Position numbers and translations under genes: made by a program | The notes under the pieces: model-generated | What the model was told of the DNA's origin: nothing | The model's input: the letters and a program-made list of their open reading frames with translations, nothing else | Databases searched by the model: none | From: Brachyspira intermedia PWS/A | Lineage (GTDB): Bacteria > Spirochaetota > Brachyspiria > Brachyspirales > Brachyspiraceae | Direction of reading: 5' to 3' | NCBI RefSeq assembly: GCF_000223215.1 | Contig: NC_017243.1 | Span: forward strand, 930,001-994,000 | Length of the DNA stretch: 64,000 nucleotides | Part shown: piece by piece, positions 16,229 through 25,422 of the stretch | Position numbering within the stretch: the stretch's first letter is position 1 | Layout: each line of letters begins with the position of its first letter

Positions 16229-17056
16229 ATGAATAAAAATATATTAATGGTTCTTGTCATAATATTTGCATCTATTATTTCATGCAACAATGCGAGTGCT
16301 GAAATAAAATGGGAAAAAGATTTAGCTACAGCCAAGAAGAAAGCTAAAGAGAAAAATGTTCCTATAATGATAGATGTTTATACTGATTGGTGTACTTGGT
16401 GTAAAGAATTAGACAAAAATACTTATTCACATAAAGATGTTATAGATGTTGCTAAAAAAATGGTTTCTATTAAATTAAATCCTGAAACTTCAGAAGAAGG
16501 TGCAGAGATAGCACAGAGATATGGCGTTCAAGGATTTCCTACAATACTTTTTATAAGTGCTGACGGTTTTATATTGGAAAATGTAGGCGGATATGTTGAA
16601 GGTGAAAAATTTGTTCCTTATATGAAAAATGCCATAGAAAAATTGGATAAAGTAAATTCGGTATTAGCAAATAAAGAGCCTACTTTGGAAAAATTAGATT
16701 TGTATTTAGAATCAGGCAATGAAGTAGAATCTCAAAAGATATATGATGCTTTAATTCAGAAAAAAGCTATATCTAAAGAAAAAATGCCTAAATATTTACT
16801 TGGTTTTGGTTTGATAAAAGCACAGAAAAGAGATTATGATAATGCTAATAAATATTTTGATGATATAATAAAAAATTATCCTAATTCTGAAGAGGTTTAT
16901 ATAGCACATTATTATAAAGCTGTTATGATGGCTTTAGCTGGTGAAAAAGATGAACCTAAGAAATATTTAGAGAAACTTCTTGATGATCCTAAAGTTCCTG
17001 AGAATATGAAAGTGCAGTACGAAAATCTATTATCATATATAAATGAAAATAATTAA
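16229..17056 (+). CDS. thioredoxin-fold lipoprotein, copy 2
   Basis: A 275-residue paralogue of the gene just upstream. The lipobox is IISC at about residue 17. The active site is DWCTWCKELD, the cis-Pro motif GFPTILFISADGF, and the tail again TPR-like with EEVYIAHYYKAVMMA. AAGGAG precedes the ATG by 7 nt. The CTWC dipeptide differs from CGAC in copy 1, which suggests different redox potential or partners after duplication. A terminator follows at 17081. Confidence 0.87.
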   Translation: MNKNILMVLVIIFASIISCNNASAEIKWEKDLATAKKKAKEKNVPIMIDVYTDWCTWCKELDKNTYSHKDVIDVAKKMVSIKLNPETSEEGAEIAQRYGVQGFPTILFISADGFILENVGGYVEGEKFVPYMKNAIEKLDKVNSVLANKEPTLEKLDLYLESGNEVESQKIYDALIQKKAISKEKMPKYLLGFGLIKAQKRDYDNANKYFDDIIKNYPNSEEVYIAHYYKAVMMALAGEKDEPKKYLEKLLDDPKVPENMKVQYENLLSYINENN

Positions 17057-17080
17057 TTTACTGTTAAGTAAATTTTTTAT

Positions 17081-17110
17081 AGAGGGGCATTTATTAGCCT
17101 CTCTTTTTTA
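17081..17110 (+). terminator. intrinsic terminator
   Basis: AGAGGGGC and GCCTCTCT (one G-U pair) flank an 8-nt loop and run into TTTTTT. Confidence 0.75.
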
Positions 17111-17160
17111 TATGATGTACTTAAAAAAATAATTTGTTATAATATAATAAATTAGTTTAT

Positions 17161-18174
17161 ATGGATATAGAAAATATGATTAGTATAATAATACCTGTTT
17201 ATAACGTTTCAAAATATTTAAGAGCTTGTTTAGATAGTGTAATTAATCAGACATATAAAGATTTAGAAATAATATGTATTAATGACGGATCTACTGATGA
17301 TTCTCTTGATATATTGAGAGAGTATGCAAATAAAGATAATAGAATAGTTATAATAGATAAAAAAAATGCTGGAGTATCTGCGGCAAGAAATGATGGAATA
17401 GATAAAGCTAAAGGTGAATATTTATTTTGTATTGATAGTGATGATTATATAGATAATAATTTTATTGAAGTTTTTTATAATAATGCTAAAAAAAATAATA
17501 GCGATTTAGTGGTATTAAGCAGTTTTTGGAAGTTAGATAAAAGAGTAAATAAAGATTATCATTCAGCACTTCCAACTTGTTCAATGTTTATCAAAAACTC
17601 TATATTGGATAATTATAAATATTTGAGATATCCTTTGAATGTTCAGCCTGGAGAAGACGGTATATTTTCGCATGAACTTTTAATGTATACTAATAATGTT
17701 AGTTTTGAATACAGTGTAAATTATCATTATGTGAAAAGGCCTGGACAGGATTCGCAAAGAGCTGTTAAAGAACCTAAGATATTATTAGAAGCTATACCAA
17801 AATGGTTTGAGTTATTAGATGATTTTTATACTAAATATAATTTTTGGGATCGTAAGTCTTTATCATTTGCTAAATATATTGAAGGCGAGGCTTTTCTTGC
17901 ATTTAGAACAAAAAATTTTATTCCTGATGATGAGAGAAAAATTTTTGATATTATAAAAAATACTTTAAATAAAGTTTTAAAAAATATTGATAAAGAAGAT
18001 TATAATAAATATTTTTCTAAAGAGTTTATTATTTTTATAGAGTCTAATACAATAAAAGAGTATTATAGTAAAATAAAATACAAATATAATTATATAAGAT
18101 TTACACTATTCGGAAAAGATGTATCTATACGGTATAGAGAAAACAGATACAAATATTATAAAAATGATAAATAA
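17161..18174 (+). CDS. family 2 glycosyltransferase (GT-A fold)
   Basis: A 337-residue enzyme that transfers a sugar from a nucleotide donor. The GT2 signature is complete at the N-terminus: ISIIIPVYNVSKYLRACLDSV, CINDGSTDDS, KNAGVSAARNDGI, and the DxD metal motif in FCIDSDDYID. The C-terminal half is less conserved and contains WFELLDDFY and a basic end. The ATG at 17161 lies within about 10 nt of a TATAAT box and has no ribosome site. The ATG at 17176 (MISIIIPVYN) fits the family start and follows GGAT by about 10 nt, so it may be the true start. Acceptor unknown; lipooligosaccharide or surface glycan is plausible. Confidence 0.85.
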   Translation: MDIENMISIIIPVYNVSKYLRACLDSVINQTYKDLEIICINDGSTDDSLDILREYANKDNRIVIIDKKNAGVSAARNDGIDKAKGEYLFCIDSDDYIDNNFIEVFYNNAKKNNSDLVVLSSFWKLDKRVNKDYHSALPTCSMFIKNSILDNYKYLRYPLNVQPGEDGIFSHELLMYTNNVSFEYSVNYHYVKRPGQDSQRAVKEPKILLEAIPKWFELLDDFYTKYNFWDRKSLSFAKYIEGEAFLAFRTKNFIPDDERKIFDIIKNTLNKVLKNIDKEDYNKYFSKEFIIFIESNTIKEYYSKIKYKYNYIRFTLFGKDVSIRYRENRYKYYKNDK

Positions 18175-18197
18175 AATTATTTAAAACATAATTAAAA

Positions 18198-18638
18198 TTT
18201 CTTTAACGCACGGTAATAAAAACTTCAATTTTTATTGTTATTATAATTAATATAAACTTATATTTTAATTTCGCTATGCGTGCGGTATTTAGATTTTAAA
18301 TTTAAAAATCACTTGGGTGGGTGCTATAAGTTCTAATTTAGTAATAAGGAAGTGAAAAATAAAAAATTAAAATTAAGTAAAAAAATATAAAGGGTGGGAA
18401 TGAAAATAAGTTTTAAAACTTTATTTACATTCCCCGCCCTATAGGCTTTTTATTATTTTTTGTCATTTTTATTTTATTTTTCTTTAAAAAATTTTTACTG
18501 TTATTTTTGCTGCCCACCCAAGTTTAAATAAGTATTATGGTATTTATTACCGCACGTTGAATAAATTTAATATGTGAATTAAGTAATAATTTCAATTTTA
18601 ATCATGAATATAACTTTACTTACCGTGCGTTAAAGAAA
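18198..18638. mobile_element. 441-bp long-hairpin element with 19-bp terminal inverted repeats (MITE-like)
   Basis: The ends TTTCTTTAACGCACGGTAA (18198-18216) and its exact complement (18620-18638) enclose nested inverted repeats. These are CGTGCGGTA (18279-18287) with TACCGCACG (18548-18556); ACTTGGGTGGG (18311-18321) with CCCACCCAAGT (18513-18523); and AGGGTGGGAATG (18390-18401) with CATTCCCCGCCCT (18428-18440). The whole unit can fold back on itself. AATTAAA flanks both sides close to the ends, a possible target duplication in AT-rich DNA. No gene lies inside. It fills most of the 638-bp gap. Confidence 0.7.
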
Positions 18639-18812
18639 GTAATTAAATAAAAATTTAATGATATTAATAATTTTATCTATTTACAATTACACTAATTTTT
18701 ATATAATTTATATAAACAGTATTTTTTATACGAAAAATTAAACTATAAAGATTGTGAGCTTTTGATAAGTTTATTTTTACAAACAATTTTTATTAGTAAT
18801 AATAGGAGTTCT

Positions 18813-19943
18813 ATGAGTAAAGTTGCTGTAATAAAATGTGAAAATTATGATTTAGAAGAAGTTAAATCTGCTATTGAAAAAGCTATAGATTTGATTGGCG
18901 GAATAGATTTATTTGTTAAAGAAAATGATAAGGTATTGCTTAAGCCTAATTTTCTAGCTGCTGAAACTGCTGAAAGATCTGTAACAACTCATCCAGTAGT
19001 ATTTGAGGCTGTTGTATCTATACTTCAGGAAAAAACTGAAAATATTTCTTATGGAGATTCTCCGGGAATAGGTAAGGGTAGCAGTGTAGCATTGAAGTCC
19101 GGTATAGATGAAATAGCTAATAAATTGAATGTCAAATACGCTGATTTTGAAGAGCCTGTAGGTGTTACTTATGAGGACGGAGTACAGGAGAAAAGTTTTA
19201 CTATAGCAAAGCCTATACAGGAAGCTGATGTAATAATAAGTTTACCGAAATTAAAATCACATGCCCTTACAACTATGACAGGAGCAGTAAAAAATCAATT
19301 CGGATGCATACCCGGTTTTAGAAAAGCTGAATATCACTTGAAGCTTCCAGATTTTGAAGATTTTTCTACTATGCTTCTTGATTTGAATAAACTAGTTAGT
19401 CCAAAACTTTATATAATGGACGGAATTCTAGCTATGGAAGGAAACGGACCTAGAAACGGAAACCCTAGAAAAGTTAATGCTTTAATAGTTTCTAATGATG
19501 CTGTAGCTTTGGATTATGTTGCTTCCAAAATAATATCATTCGATTATAATAGTATACCAACTTTGAAAATGGGATTTAAACATGGATTTTCAAATAAAGA
19601 GGAAATAGAAGTTGTTGGCGATGGTATAGAAAGTGTAAAAGTAACAGATTTTAAAAAACCGCATAAAGGAATAGGTATAGGAAGAAGTTTAATGAAGTTA
19701 AGCAAATTCCCTCTAATCAAAAGACTTTTTGCAACTATAATACCTAAACCTGTAATAGAAAAAAATAAATGTGTAAAATGCGGTGTTTGCGTAAAGGTTT
19801 GCCCTGTAACACCATTAGCACTTAATTTTGATAAAAAAGGTAAAGATTATCCGCCTGAATATTATTATAAAAATTGTATATCTTGTTATTGCTGTCAGGA
19901 ATTATGCCCTCATAAAGCTATAGTATTAAAAAGAAAATTTTAA
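18813..19943 (+). CDS. DUF362 protein with C-terminal 2[4Fe-4S] ferredoxin domain
   Basis: A 376-residue protein. The DUF362 domain covers about 1-300: VLLKPNFLAAETAERSVTTHP, YGDSPG, ISLPKLKSHALTTMTGAVKN, and IMDGILAMEGNGPRNG. The last 60 residues hold two cluster motifs: CVKCGVCVKVCPVTP and CISCYCCQELCP. An in-frame ATG at 18762 exists, but AGGAG sits 4 nt before the ATG at 18813, so this start is chosen. DUF362-ferredoxin proteins are common in anaerobes and are presumed redox proteins; the reaction is unknown. Confidence 0.85.
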   Translation: MSKVAVIKCENYDLEEVKSAIEKAIDLIGGIDLFVKENDKVLLKPNFLAAETAERSVTTHPVVFEAVVSILQEKTENISYGDSPGIGKGSSVALKSGIDEIANKLNVKYADFEEPVGVTYEDGVQEKSFTIAKPIQEADVIISLPKLKSHALTTMTGAVKNQFGCIPGFRKAEYHLKLPDFEDFSTMLLDLNKLVSPKLYIMDGILAMEGNGPRNGNPRKVNALIVSNDAVALDYVASKIISFDYNSIPTLKMGFKHGFSNKEEIEVVGDGIESVKVTDFKKPHKGIGIGRSLMKLSKFPLIKRLFATIIPKPVIEKNKCVKCGVCVKVCPVTPLALNFDKKGKDYPPEYYYKNCISCYCCQELCPHKAIVLKRKF

Positions 19944-19977
19944 TATAAAAAATTAAATTAAAAAATTTAAAAATAAA

Positions 19978-20016
19978 AAATATCATACTTAATTTAAATG
20001 ATTAAGTATGATATTT
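19978..20016. terminator. bidirectional terminator between convergent genes
   Basis: A 16-bp stem AAATATCATACTTAAT with its exact complement and a 7-nt loop lies between the DUF362 and 5'-nucleotidase stops. Confidence 0.8.
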
Positions 20017-20032
20017 ATATATTATTTTTTAT

Positions 20033-21553
20033 TTATTGAACATCAATTCTAACTGTCTTATCTATATAACTAGAAGGTATATTGTCGAGAGCTTTTATTT
20101 TTGATATCATATCATCTCTGCAGTCTTTACCTGTCATGTTAATATTCTTTCCTTTCTGAGTAATGTTAACATAATCGCTGCTGCTATATATGAATGAAGA
20201 TAAAGCTACTCTGTATGATTGAGATTCATTGATAGCTATACCATTTAATTTAGCAGATATTAAGTCACCGATATTATTATATTTAACTTCCATTCCTTTT
20301 GACATCTGAAGGAAACTTCCGCCAGAATTTTCTGGAATTATTGTACTTTTTTTGCAGGCTACTCTTAGTAAATCAAGTATATCTTTTCCTGTTAATGTAA
20401 CTAATATTACTTCATTATCATATGGCGAAACTGTCATTGTATTTGCTAATGTTATATCACCTTTAGTAAATCCAGCTCTTATTCCTCCGCCATTAATAAA
20501 CACTATATCTGCCTTATCTCCTTCCTGATTAGAATCATATATCAAGTCGCATACGAAATTTCCTAAAGGTGTAGATTTAGATCTGATTTCTATAACATTA
20601 TAATTTAAATCTTCAGATAAAGTGCCTATTCTAACATTAGATTCCTGTTCTACCTGAGCTTTCATTTCATTAACTAAAGCAAGCATATCAGCATCTTGTT
20701 CTATACTGCTATCCATTGCTACTAATTTATAATTAAATCCTGATACATTTCCATTATTAGCATTTAAATTAATATTTCCTAAATACTGTCCATAACATCC
20801 AGCCTGTACTATTGGTGTGCCATTAACTATGTCAGCATTTTGAAGCACTGTATGAGTGTGGCCTCCTATTATAACATCAAAAGTATTAGGCATAGTATTA
20901 GCAATTTCTATATCAACATTATATCCTGCATGGCTTAAAAGTATTGTAACATCATTAGTTGTATTTAAAGGAATTTCTGTCATAAATTTTTTTAATGATT
21001 CTATTTCATCTTCAAATACTAAATTTTGAATATATTGAGGATTGTATCCTGAATTCTTTATTGTTACACCTATTACTGCAATTTTTATGCCGTTTATATT
21101 AGTTACCATATAAGGTTCAGCATAATAGCTATTGTCTGATTTGTTTTTTATATTTACTGAAAGAGTAGGGAATTTTCTGTTTTTTATTATTTGATTAAAA
21201 TTATCAAGTCCGTAATCTACAAAATGGTTTCCAACTGTTGCAGCACCTACTCCAAGTTTATTCATAATTTTAACTTCATCTTGCCCTTTGAAAACTGTGG
21301 AATAAATGCTTCCTGTAATGGTATCTCCAGCATGAATAACTAAAACATTATTATTAGTTGCTTTTACCTGTTTAATATAAGCAGCTCTTCTTGCCGCTCC
21401 ATACATACCGTTTTCTTCTTCATCTTTTCCATGAGTATCATTCATATGAATTATTATAAGGTTTCCGCTATTTTTAGGGTGTAAAATATTATTTTTTTGA
21501 CATGACGATATTATTATTAATATAAAAATTAAAATAAAATAAATTTTTTTCAT
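20033..21553 (-). CDS. 5'-nucleotidase / 2',3'-cyclic phosphodiesterase family lipoprotein (UshA-like)
   Basis: A 506-residue lipoprotein. The signal ends IIISSCQ. The metallophosphoesterase domain has the dimetal motifs HMNDTHG, HAGDTITGS, TVGNHFVDYG, LLSHAGY and IIGGHTHT. The C-terminal 5'-nucleotidase domain follows (IRSKSTPLGNFVCDLI, FINGGGIRAGFTKGDIT, MTVSPYDNEVILVTLTG). It releases phosphate from nucleotides outside the cytoplasm, making nucleosides for uptake. GGAG lies 10 nt upstream. Next to a purine-base deaminase, it may take part in purine salvage, but a terminator separates the two. Confidence 0.88.
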   Translation of the reverse strand: MKKIYFILIFILIIISSCQKNNILHPKNSGNLIIIHMNDTHGKDEEENGMYGAARRAAYIKQVKATNNNVLVIHAGDTITGSIYSTVFKGQDEVKIMNKLGVGAATVGNHFVDYGLDNFNQIIKNRKFPTLSVNIKNKSDNSYYAEPYMVTNINGIKIAVIGVTIKNSGYNPQYIQNLVFEDEIESLKKFMTEIPLNTTNDVTILLSHAGYNVDIEIANTMPNTFDVIIGGHTHTVLQNADIVNGTPIVQAGCYGQYLGNINLNANNGNVSGFNYKLVAMDSSIEQDADMLALVNEMKAQVEQESNVRIGTLSEDLNYNVIEIRSKSTPLGNFVCDLIYDSNQEGDKADIVFINGGGIRAGFTKGDITLANTMTVSPYDNEVILVTLTGKDILDLLRVACKKSTIIPENSGGSFLQMSKGMEVKYNNIGDLISAKLNGIAINESQSYRVALSSFIYSSSDYVNITQKGKNINMTGKDCRDDMISKIKALDNIPSSYIDKTVRIDVQ

Positions 21554-21639
21554 ACTATTAATTCTCCATATTGTTTCAATACTATATTATATTGATTAAT
21601 TGTCAATTATATAAGGAAGACATTGTTATAAAAAATAAA

Positions 21640-21670
21640 AAAACACGGCTCTATAAATAAAGCCGTGCTT
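21640..21670 (-). terminator. intrinsic terminator
   Basis: On the minus strand CACGGCT and AGCCGTG flank a 10-nt loop and end in T7. It lies 45 bp after the deaminase stop. Confidence 0.8.
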
Positions 21671-21714
21671 ATATTTTTGTATATTAAACAAGGAGTAAAT
21701 TAGTGTCTTTATAA

Positions 21715-23085
21715 TTATTTAACTTTACTTAGATATTTATTTTCTGTGTCATCTGCAAGCTTATATATTTTTTCTTCGTCTATAGTGATAATTTTTCCTT
21801 TTTCCACAACAACTTTTCCATTAACAACAGTATAATCAACGGTATTCTTCCAGCCTATAGTGCCGAATAAAGATTTAGGATCGAAATTAGCACCTACCAT
21901 TTCTAATTTTCTCATATCTATCATGAATAAGTCTCCTGCTTTTCCTATTTCTAAACTTCCTATATCATCTCTGCCTAAAACTTTTGCACCTCCATTTGTT
22001 GCAATTTTTAATATATTATATGCACTAGGAGCTTTATCGCTTGAATTGAGTCTATGAAGCAAATAGCATACTCTCATTTCTTCAAGTAAACTAGAACCAT
22101 CATTGCTTGCACTTCCATCAACTGCCAAACCTACAGGCACTCCTAATTCAAGCATTTCAGGTATTCTGCAAACTCCGGAACTTAATTTCATGTTTGATAT
22201 TGGACAATGAGCTACACCTGTTTTTGTATCAGCCAAATATTTTAACTCTTTTTCATTAAAATGAATTCCATGAGCATACCATACATCTTCACCAACCCAG
22301 CCAAGAGATTCCATATATTCCAAAGGACGCATATTGAATTTTTCTCTTACAAAAACTTCTTCATCTTTAGTTTCGCATAAATGAGTGTGAAGCCTTACTT
22401 TCAAATCTCTAGCCAAAACAGCAGACTGCTTTAATAATTCACCAGTAACATTGAAAGGGGCACAAGGAGCTAATGCCACCATGTTCATAGAATATTTTGA
22501 GCTGTCATGATATTTTTCAACTACTCTCTGACAGTCTTTTAGAATATCATCTATTGACTGAACCACAGAATCAGGAGGAAGTCCTCCGTCTTTTTTACTT
22601 AAATCCATACTTCCTCTTGAAGCATACATTCTTATTCCCAAATCTTTAGCAGCAGCAAATTGAGAATCCAATATTCCTTCTGCATTGTTATTAGGAAATA
22701 AATAATGATGATCAAAACATGTTGTGCAGCCTGTTTTTAGTAATTCGCCCATTGCTGTCATAGAACTATAATACACAACATCATTATTAAGATTTTTCCA
22801 TATTTCGTATAGATTAGTAAGCCATTCGAATAATTCCATATTCTGAACCTGCGGAAGATTTCTAGTGAATATTTGAAATAAATGATGATGAGTATTTATA
22901 AGTCCCGGATATACAAAACAGCCTTCAGCGTCAATTACTTTATCTGCATTTTTTTCTTCTTTTGTTTCTTTACCGATATAAGTTATAACTCCATTTTCTA
23001 TAAATAAATTACTGGAGCTATGAACCGTATCATTATTATCGCATGTAACTATAGAAGAAGCATTTTTGATAAATATACTAGACAT
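21715..23085 (-). CDS. 8-oxoguanine deaminase-like amidohydrolase
   Basis: A 456-residue metal-dependent deaminase of the TrzN/AtzB-like amidohydrolase group. Features seen are the metal site NTHHHLFQ at about 65-72, the text LPQVQNMELFEWLTNLY, the CTTCFDHHYLFPNN segment, ASRGSMDLS, and GGLPPDSVVQ. There follow the metal His in RLHTHLCET, HGIHF, GVAHCPISNMKLSSG and the catalytic Asp in AVDGSASND. This closely resembles the 8-oxoguanine deaminase described from Pseudomonas (PA0142 type), which makes urate from 8-oxoguanine; isoguanine or other purine bases are alternatives. GGAGG lies 10 nt before the ATG. A purine riboswitch occupies the leader, in line with a purine substrate. Confidence 0.85.
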   Translation of the reverse strand: MSSIFIKNASSIVTCDNNDTVHSSSNLFIENGVITYIGKETKEEKNADKVIDAEGCFVYPGLINTHHHLFQIFTRNLPQVQNMELFEWLTNLYEIWKNLNNDVVYYSSMTAMGELLKTGCTTCFDHHYLFPNNNAEGILDSQFAAAKDLGIRMYASRGSMDLSKKDGGLPPDSVVQSIDDILKDCQRVVEKYHDSSKYSMNMVALAPCAPFNVTGELLKQSAVLARDLKVRLHTHLCETKDEEVFVREKFNMRPLEYMESLGWVGEDVWYAHGIHFNEKELKYLADTKTGVAHCPISNMKLSSGVCRIPEMLELGVPVGLAVDGSASNDGSSLLEEMRVCYLLHRLNSSDKAPSAYNILKIATNGGAKVLGRDDIGSLEIGKAGDLFMIDMRKLEMVGANFDPKSLFGTIGWKNTVDYTVVNGKVVVEKGKIITIDEEKIYKLADDTENKYLSKVK

Positions 23086-23119
23086 ATATTGATACCTCCG
23101 TTAATTAAAATAAGGCACA

Positions 23120-23190
23120 AAAACTTATAGTCAATTATTGAGGTAATTGGTAGAAACGTTCAGCCATATTATGAACTTATATAAGCTGTA
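23120..23190 (-). ncRNA. purine (guanine-class) riboswitch
   Basis: On the minus strand the leader reads CTTATA (P1), TAA, a P2 stem GTTCA/TGAAC with loop AATATGG, then GTTTCTACC (J2/3). A P3 stem AATTA/TAATT with loop CCTCAA follows, then GACTA and TATAAG closing P1. This is the purine aptamer in order with every conserved junction. The discriminating base is C in GACTA, as in guanine-class aptamers (U would mean adenine). It ends 35 nt before the start codon of the 8-oxoguanine-deaminase-like gene. No strong terminator follows, so control of translation is more likely. Confidence 0.88.
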
Positions 23191-23250
23191 TAGTTATTGC
23201 CTAATTGCATTATAAAATATTTTATTTTTATGTCAATTCATAATTCATTT

Positions 23251-24525
23251 TTATTGAAAAAATGAAAATAATACAGGTATTATAAAACATGCTATAAAAG
23301 CCCATATTCCATAAATATATATATAAAATACTGATTTAGTATCTCCAATGGTGATTTCTTTTATATTTGGAATATTATCAGATTTTTTGAATATTATTAG
23401 TATAGACTTTATATTAAAAAATGTTATGAAAATCAAATTACCTAGCATAATTAAATTTGTACCTATTAATGTTATTTTATTTGGGCTTATACCGTATTCT
23501 ATTAATCTGTACAAAGAAGAAGTTAATACTAATATATCAAAAATAATAGCTATTATAGGAAGTACAATATATAAAGCCTTAGTAAATATACTTGATTTAT
23601 AATCTATTCTTATGAAGAACATATTTAATACAATTATAGCAAGCATAATATTATAAAGTATAAAACTTACTCTGTTATCATAAGGACTTATATCAGGCAT
23701 TAATAGAAGAATCAAAAGTATAAATATAAATAATAAACTAAAAGGCATTAATATTCTTGATAAATATATAGAAATATTAGTTTTCATCTTCCTATAAACT
23801 GTATATACCAAAAAAGGAAATATTGAACTTAAGAATGATATTGATAATAATATTAATTTAAATATAATTTTTTCATCTAAGCTGCTGATAATATCTTTTA
23901 TTAAAAATATAACTATAGCTGCAAATATTCCAAATACTGTTGATACTATACCTGCTATTAAACCTGCAAATATTGATATATCTGCAGAAAATGTAAAGAA
24001 CTCTGAAATAGTTTTGGAATTTAATACTTGAAATCCATTATAGGATAAAGCTATTATTATAAAAAATATTATAACAGAAAATATATATTTTATAATAGAG
24101 ATTTGTAGAAAAAAATCATTATTATCTATGGCAACACTTCTTATAAAAAAACTAGTACTTAAATCTACAATTAATATAAAAATAACTGATAAAAATGTTA
24201 TCAATATATTTTTTAAATTGAAATTTTTATTTATATAAAATATTAAACTAAAACATAAAAAATAAAATATATAAAAATAAAATATGTCTATAGAAAAAAT
24301 ATTAGAATTACTAGTGGAATAAATACCATCAATTAATTTAGCAATATTTACAATCTTTAAATAAAAATATATAGTCATTGCCAATGATGCGATAAAACCT
24401 ATAGCAATAATAATTAAATTTGATATTAAATTATTTTCTAATATTTTGCCTATTTTATTGTTTATATCATTTATTACATTTGTTTTTTCATTTGTAATAT
24501 TATTTTGAATATTGTTTTCTTCCAT
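23251..24525 (-). CDS. polytopic membrane protein, unknown
   Basis: A 424-residue protein made almost wholly of hydrophobic segments (about ten predicted by eye), rich in Ile, Phe and Ser. A short hydrophilic N-terminus (NNIQNNITNEKTNVINDINN) precedes the first segment near 33. No transporter or enzyme motif is recognised. GGGGG lies 8 nt before the ATG. It appears to be transcribed alone, or last in the ptsI cluster. Confidence 0.7.
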   Translation of the reverse strand: MEENNIQNNITNEKTNVINDINNKIGKILENNLISNLIIIAIGFIASLAMTIYFYLKIVNIAKLIDGIYSTSNSNIFSIDIFYFYIFYFLCFSLIFYINKNFNLKNILITFLSVIFILIVDLSTSFFIRSVAIDNNDFFLQISIIKYIFSVIIFFIIIALSYNGFQVLNSKTISEFFTFSADISIFAGLIAGIVSTVFGIFAAIVIFLIKDIISSLDEKIIFKLILLSISFLSSIFPFLVYTVYRKMKTNISIYLSRILMPFSLLFIFILLILLLMPDISPYDNRVSFILYNIMLAIIVLNMFFIRIDYKSSIFTKALYIVLPIIAIIFDILVLTSSLYRLIEYGISPNKITLIGTNLIMLGNLIFITFFNIKSILIIFKKSDNIPNIKEITIGDTKSVFYIYIYGIWAFIACFIIPVLFSFFQ

Positions 24526-24619
24526 AATTTAACCCCCAAGTTAGTATACCCTATAGTAGTAAGTGAAAATCAAGAAAGATTATATAATAATAAATATAAA
24601 AGTCAATGAGAAAAACGGA

Positions 24620-25387
24620 TTAATCCCACCAGAAATACCAAACATCAGACTTTAATAATGTACCAGCCAATTTACCATGATCATAATCTTCACCAGATTG
24701 ATCAACTCTGTCAAAGCAGAAATAATAATGTTCTATAGCAAGTTCTCTAGCTTCTTCTTCTGTTTGAGGCTGTTTTTCTACCCAAAGCTCCCAAGTATCA
24801 TAACCTACTACAGCAGGATAGGCATTATATTTTTCATACCAATACTTGAAAATGGCAGCCTGTGTTTCAGGATTAGGACAATCATTGAATCCGCCCATAG
24901 GAATATAGCATGCCAATTCATAAGGATTAACAGTAGGAATTTTTGCTAATATTAAATCAACTGTAACAGGATTATCTAAAGTATAATCATAATAAGAAGC
25001 AAAACTATCAATTACTTCAAAACCTTCTACTATAGGGGCATTGAATGATTTTTTTATTTCTTCAATATATTCTTTATCATCATAAATATCTTCAATATTC
25101 TGATGCAGATAATCTTTATAGTCTACTTCTTTGGATTTTTCTATATATTCATTTATTAATTTTTTTGAATCTTCAATTTCTGCATCATTGTCTTCCAAAA
25201 ACATTTCAATCGCTTCAGTGAGTATATCTGTAGGTATTATTATTAAAGGGGTATATCCTTCTTTTTTTCCTTTTTCTAAATGTTCCTTGTAGCATTCCAT
25301 TATTTTAGTATCATCTTCAAGTCCGCCTTCAAGTATTTCATAATCGCATTTTAGAAAATCTGTTATAAATTTTATATTCTCATTCAT
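24620..25387 (-). CDS. DUF4253-domain protein
   Basis: A 255-residue acidic cytoplasmic protein. The C-terminal third matches DUF4253: FKYWYEKYNAYPAVVGYDTW, then EEARELAIEHYYFCFDRVDQ and the final SDVWYFWWD. The N-terminal part is helical and acidic, with PLIIIPTDILTEAIEMFLED. GGAG lies 7 nt before the ATG. The family has no known function; members often occur near contact-dependent or immunity genes, but none is seen here. It follows the SH3-type lipoprotein gene by 35 nt and may be cotranscribed. Confidence 0.75.
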   Translation of the reverse strand: MNENIKFITDFLKCDYEILEGGLEDDTKIMECYKEHLEKGKKEGYTPLIIIPTDILTEAIEMFLEDNDAEIEDSKKLINEYIEKSKEVDYKDYLHQNIEDIYDDKEYIEEIKKSFNAPIVEGFEVIDSFASYYDYTLDNPVTVDLILAKIPTVNPYELACYIPMGGFNDCPNPETQAAIFKYWYEKYNAYPAVVGYDTWELWVEKQPQTEEEARELAIEHYYFCFDRVDQSGEDYDHGKLAGTLLKSDVWYFWWD

Positions 25388-25422
25388 ATATATACTCCTT
25401 AATAATTAATATTTTTAATAAA

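Noticed and set aside
18762-18812. N-terminal extension of the DUF362 protein
   Set aside because: AGGAG lies directly before the ATG at 18813 and the extension looks like AT-rich leader.
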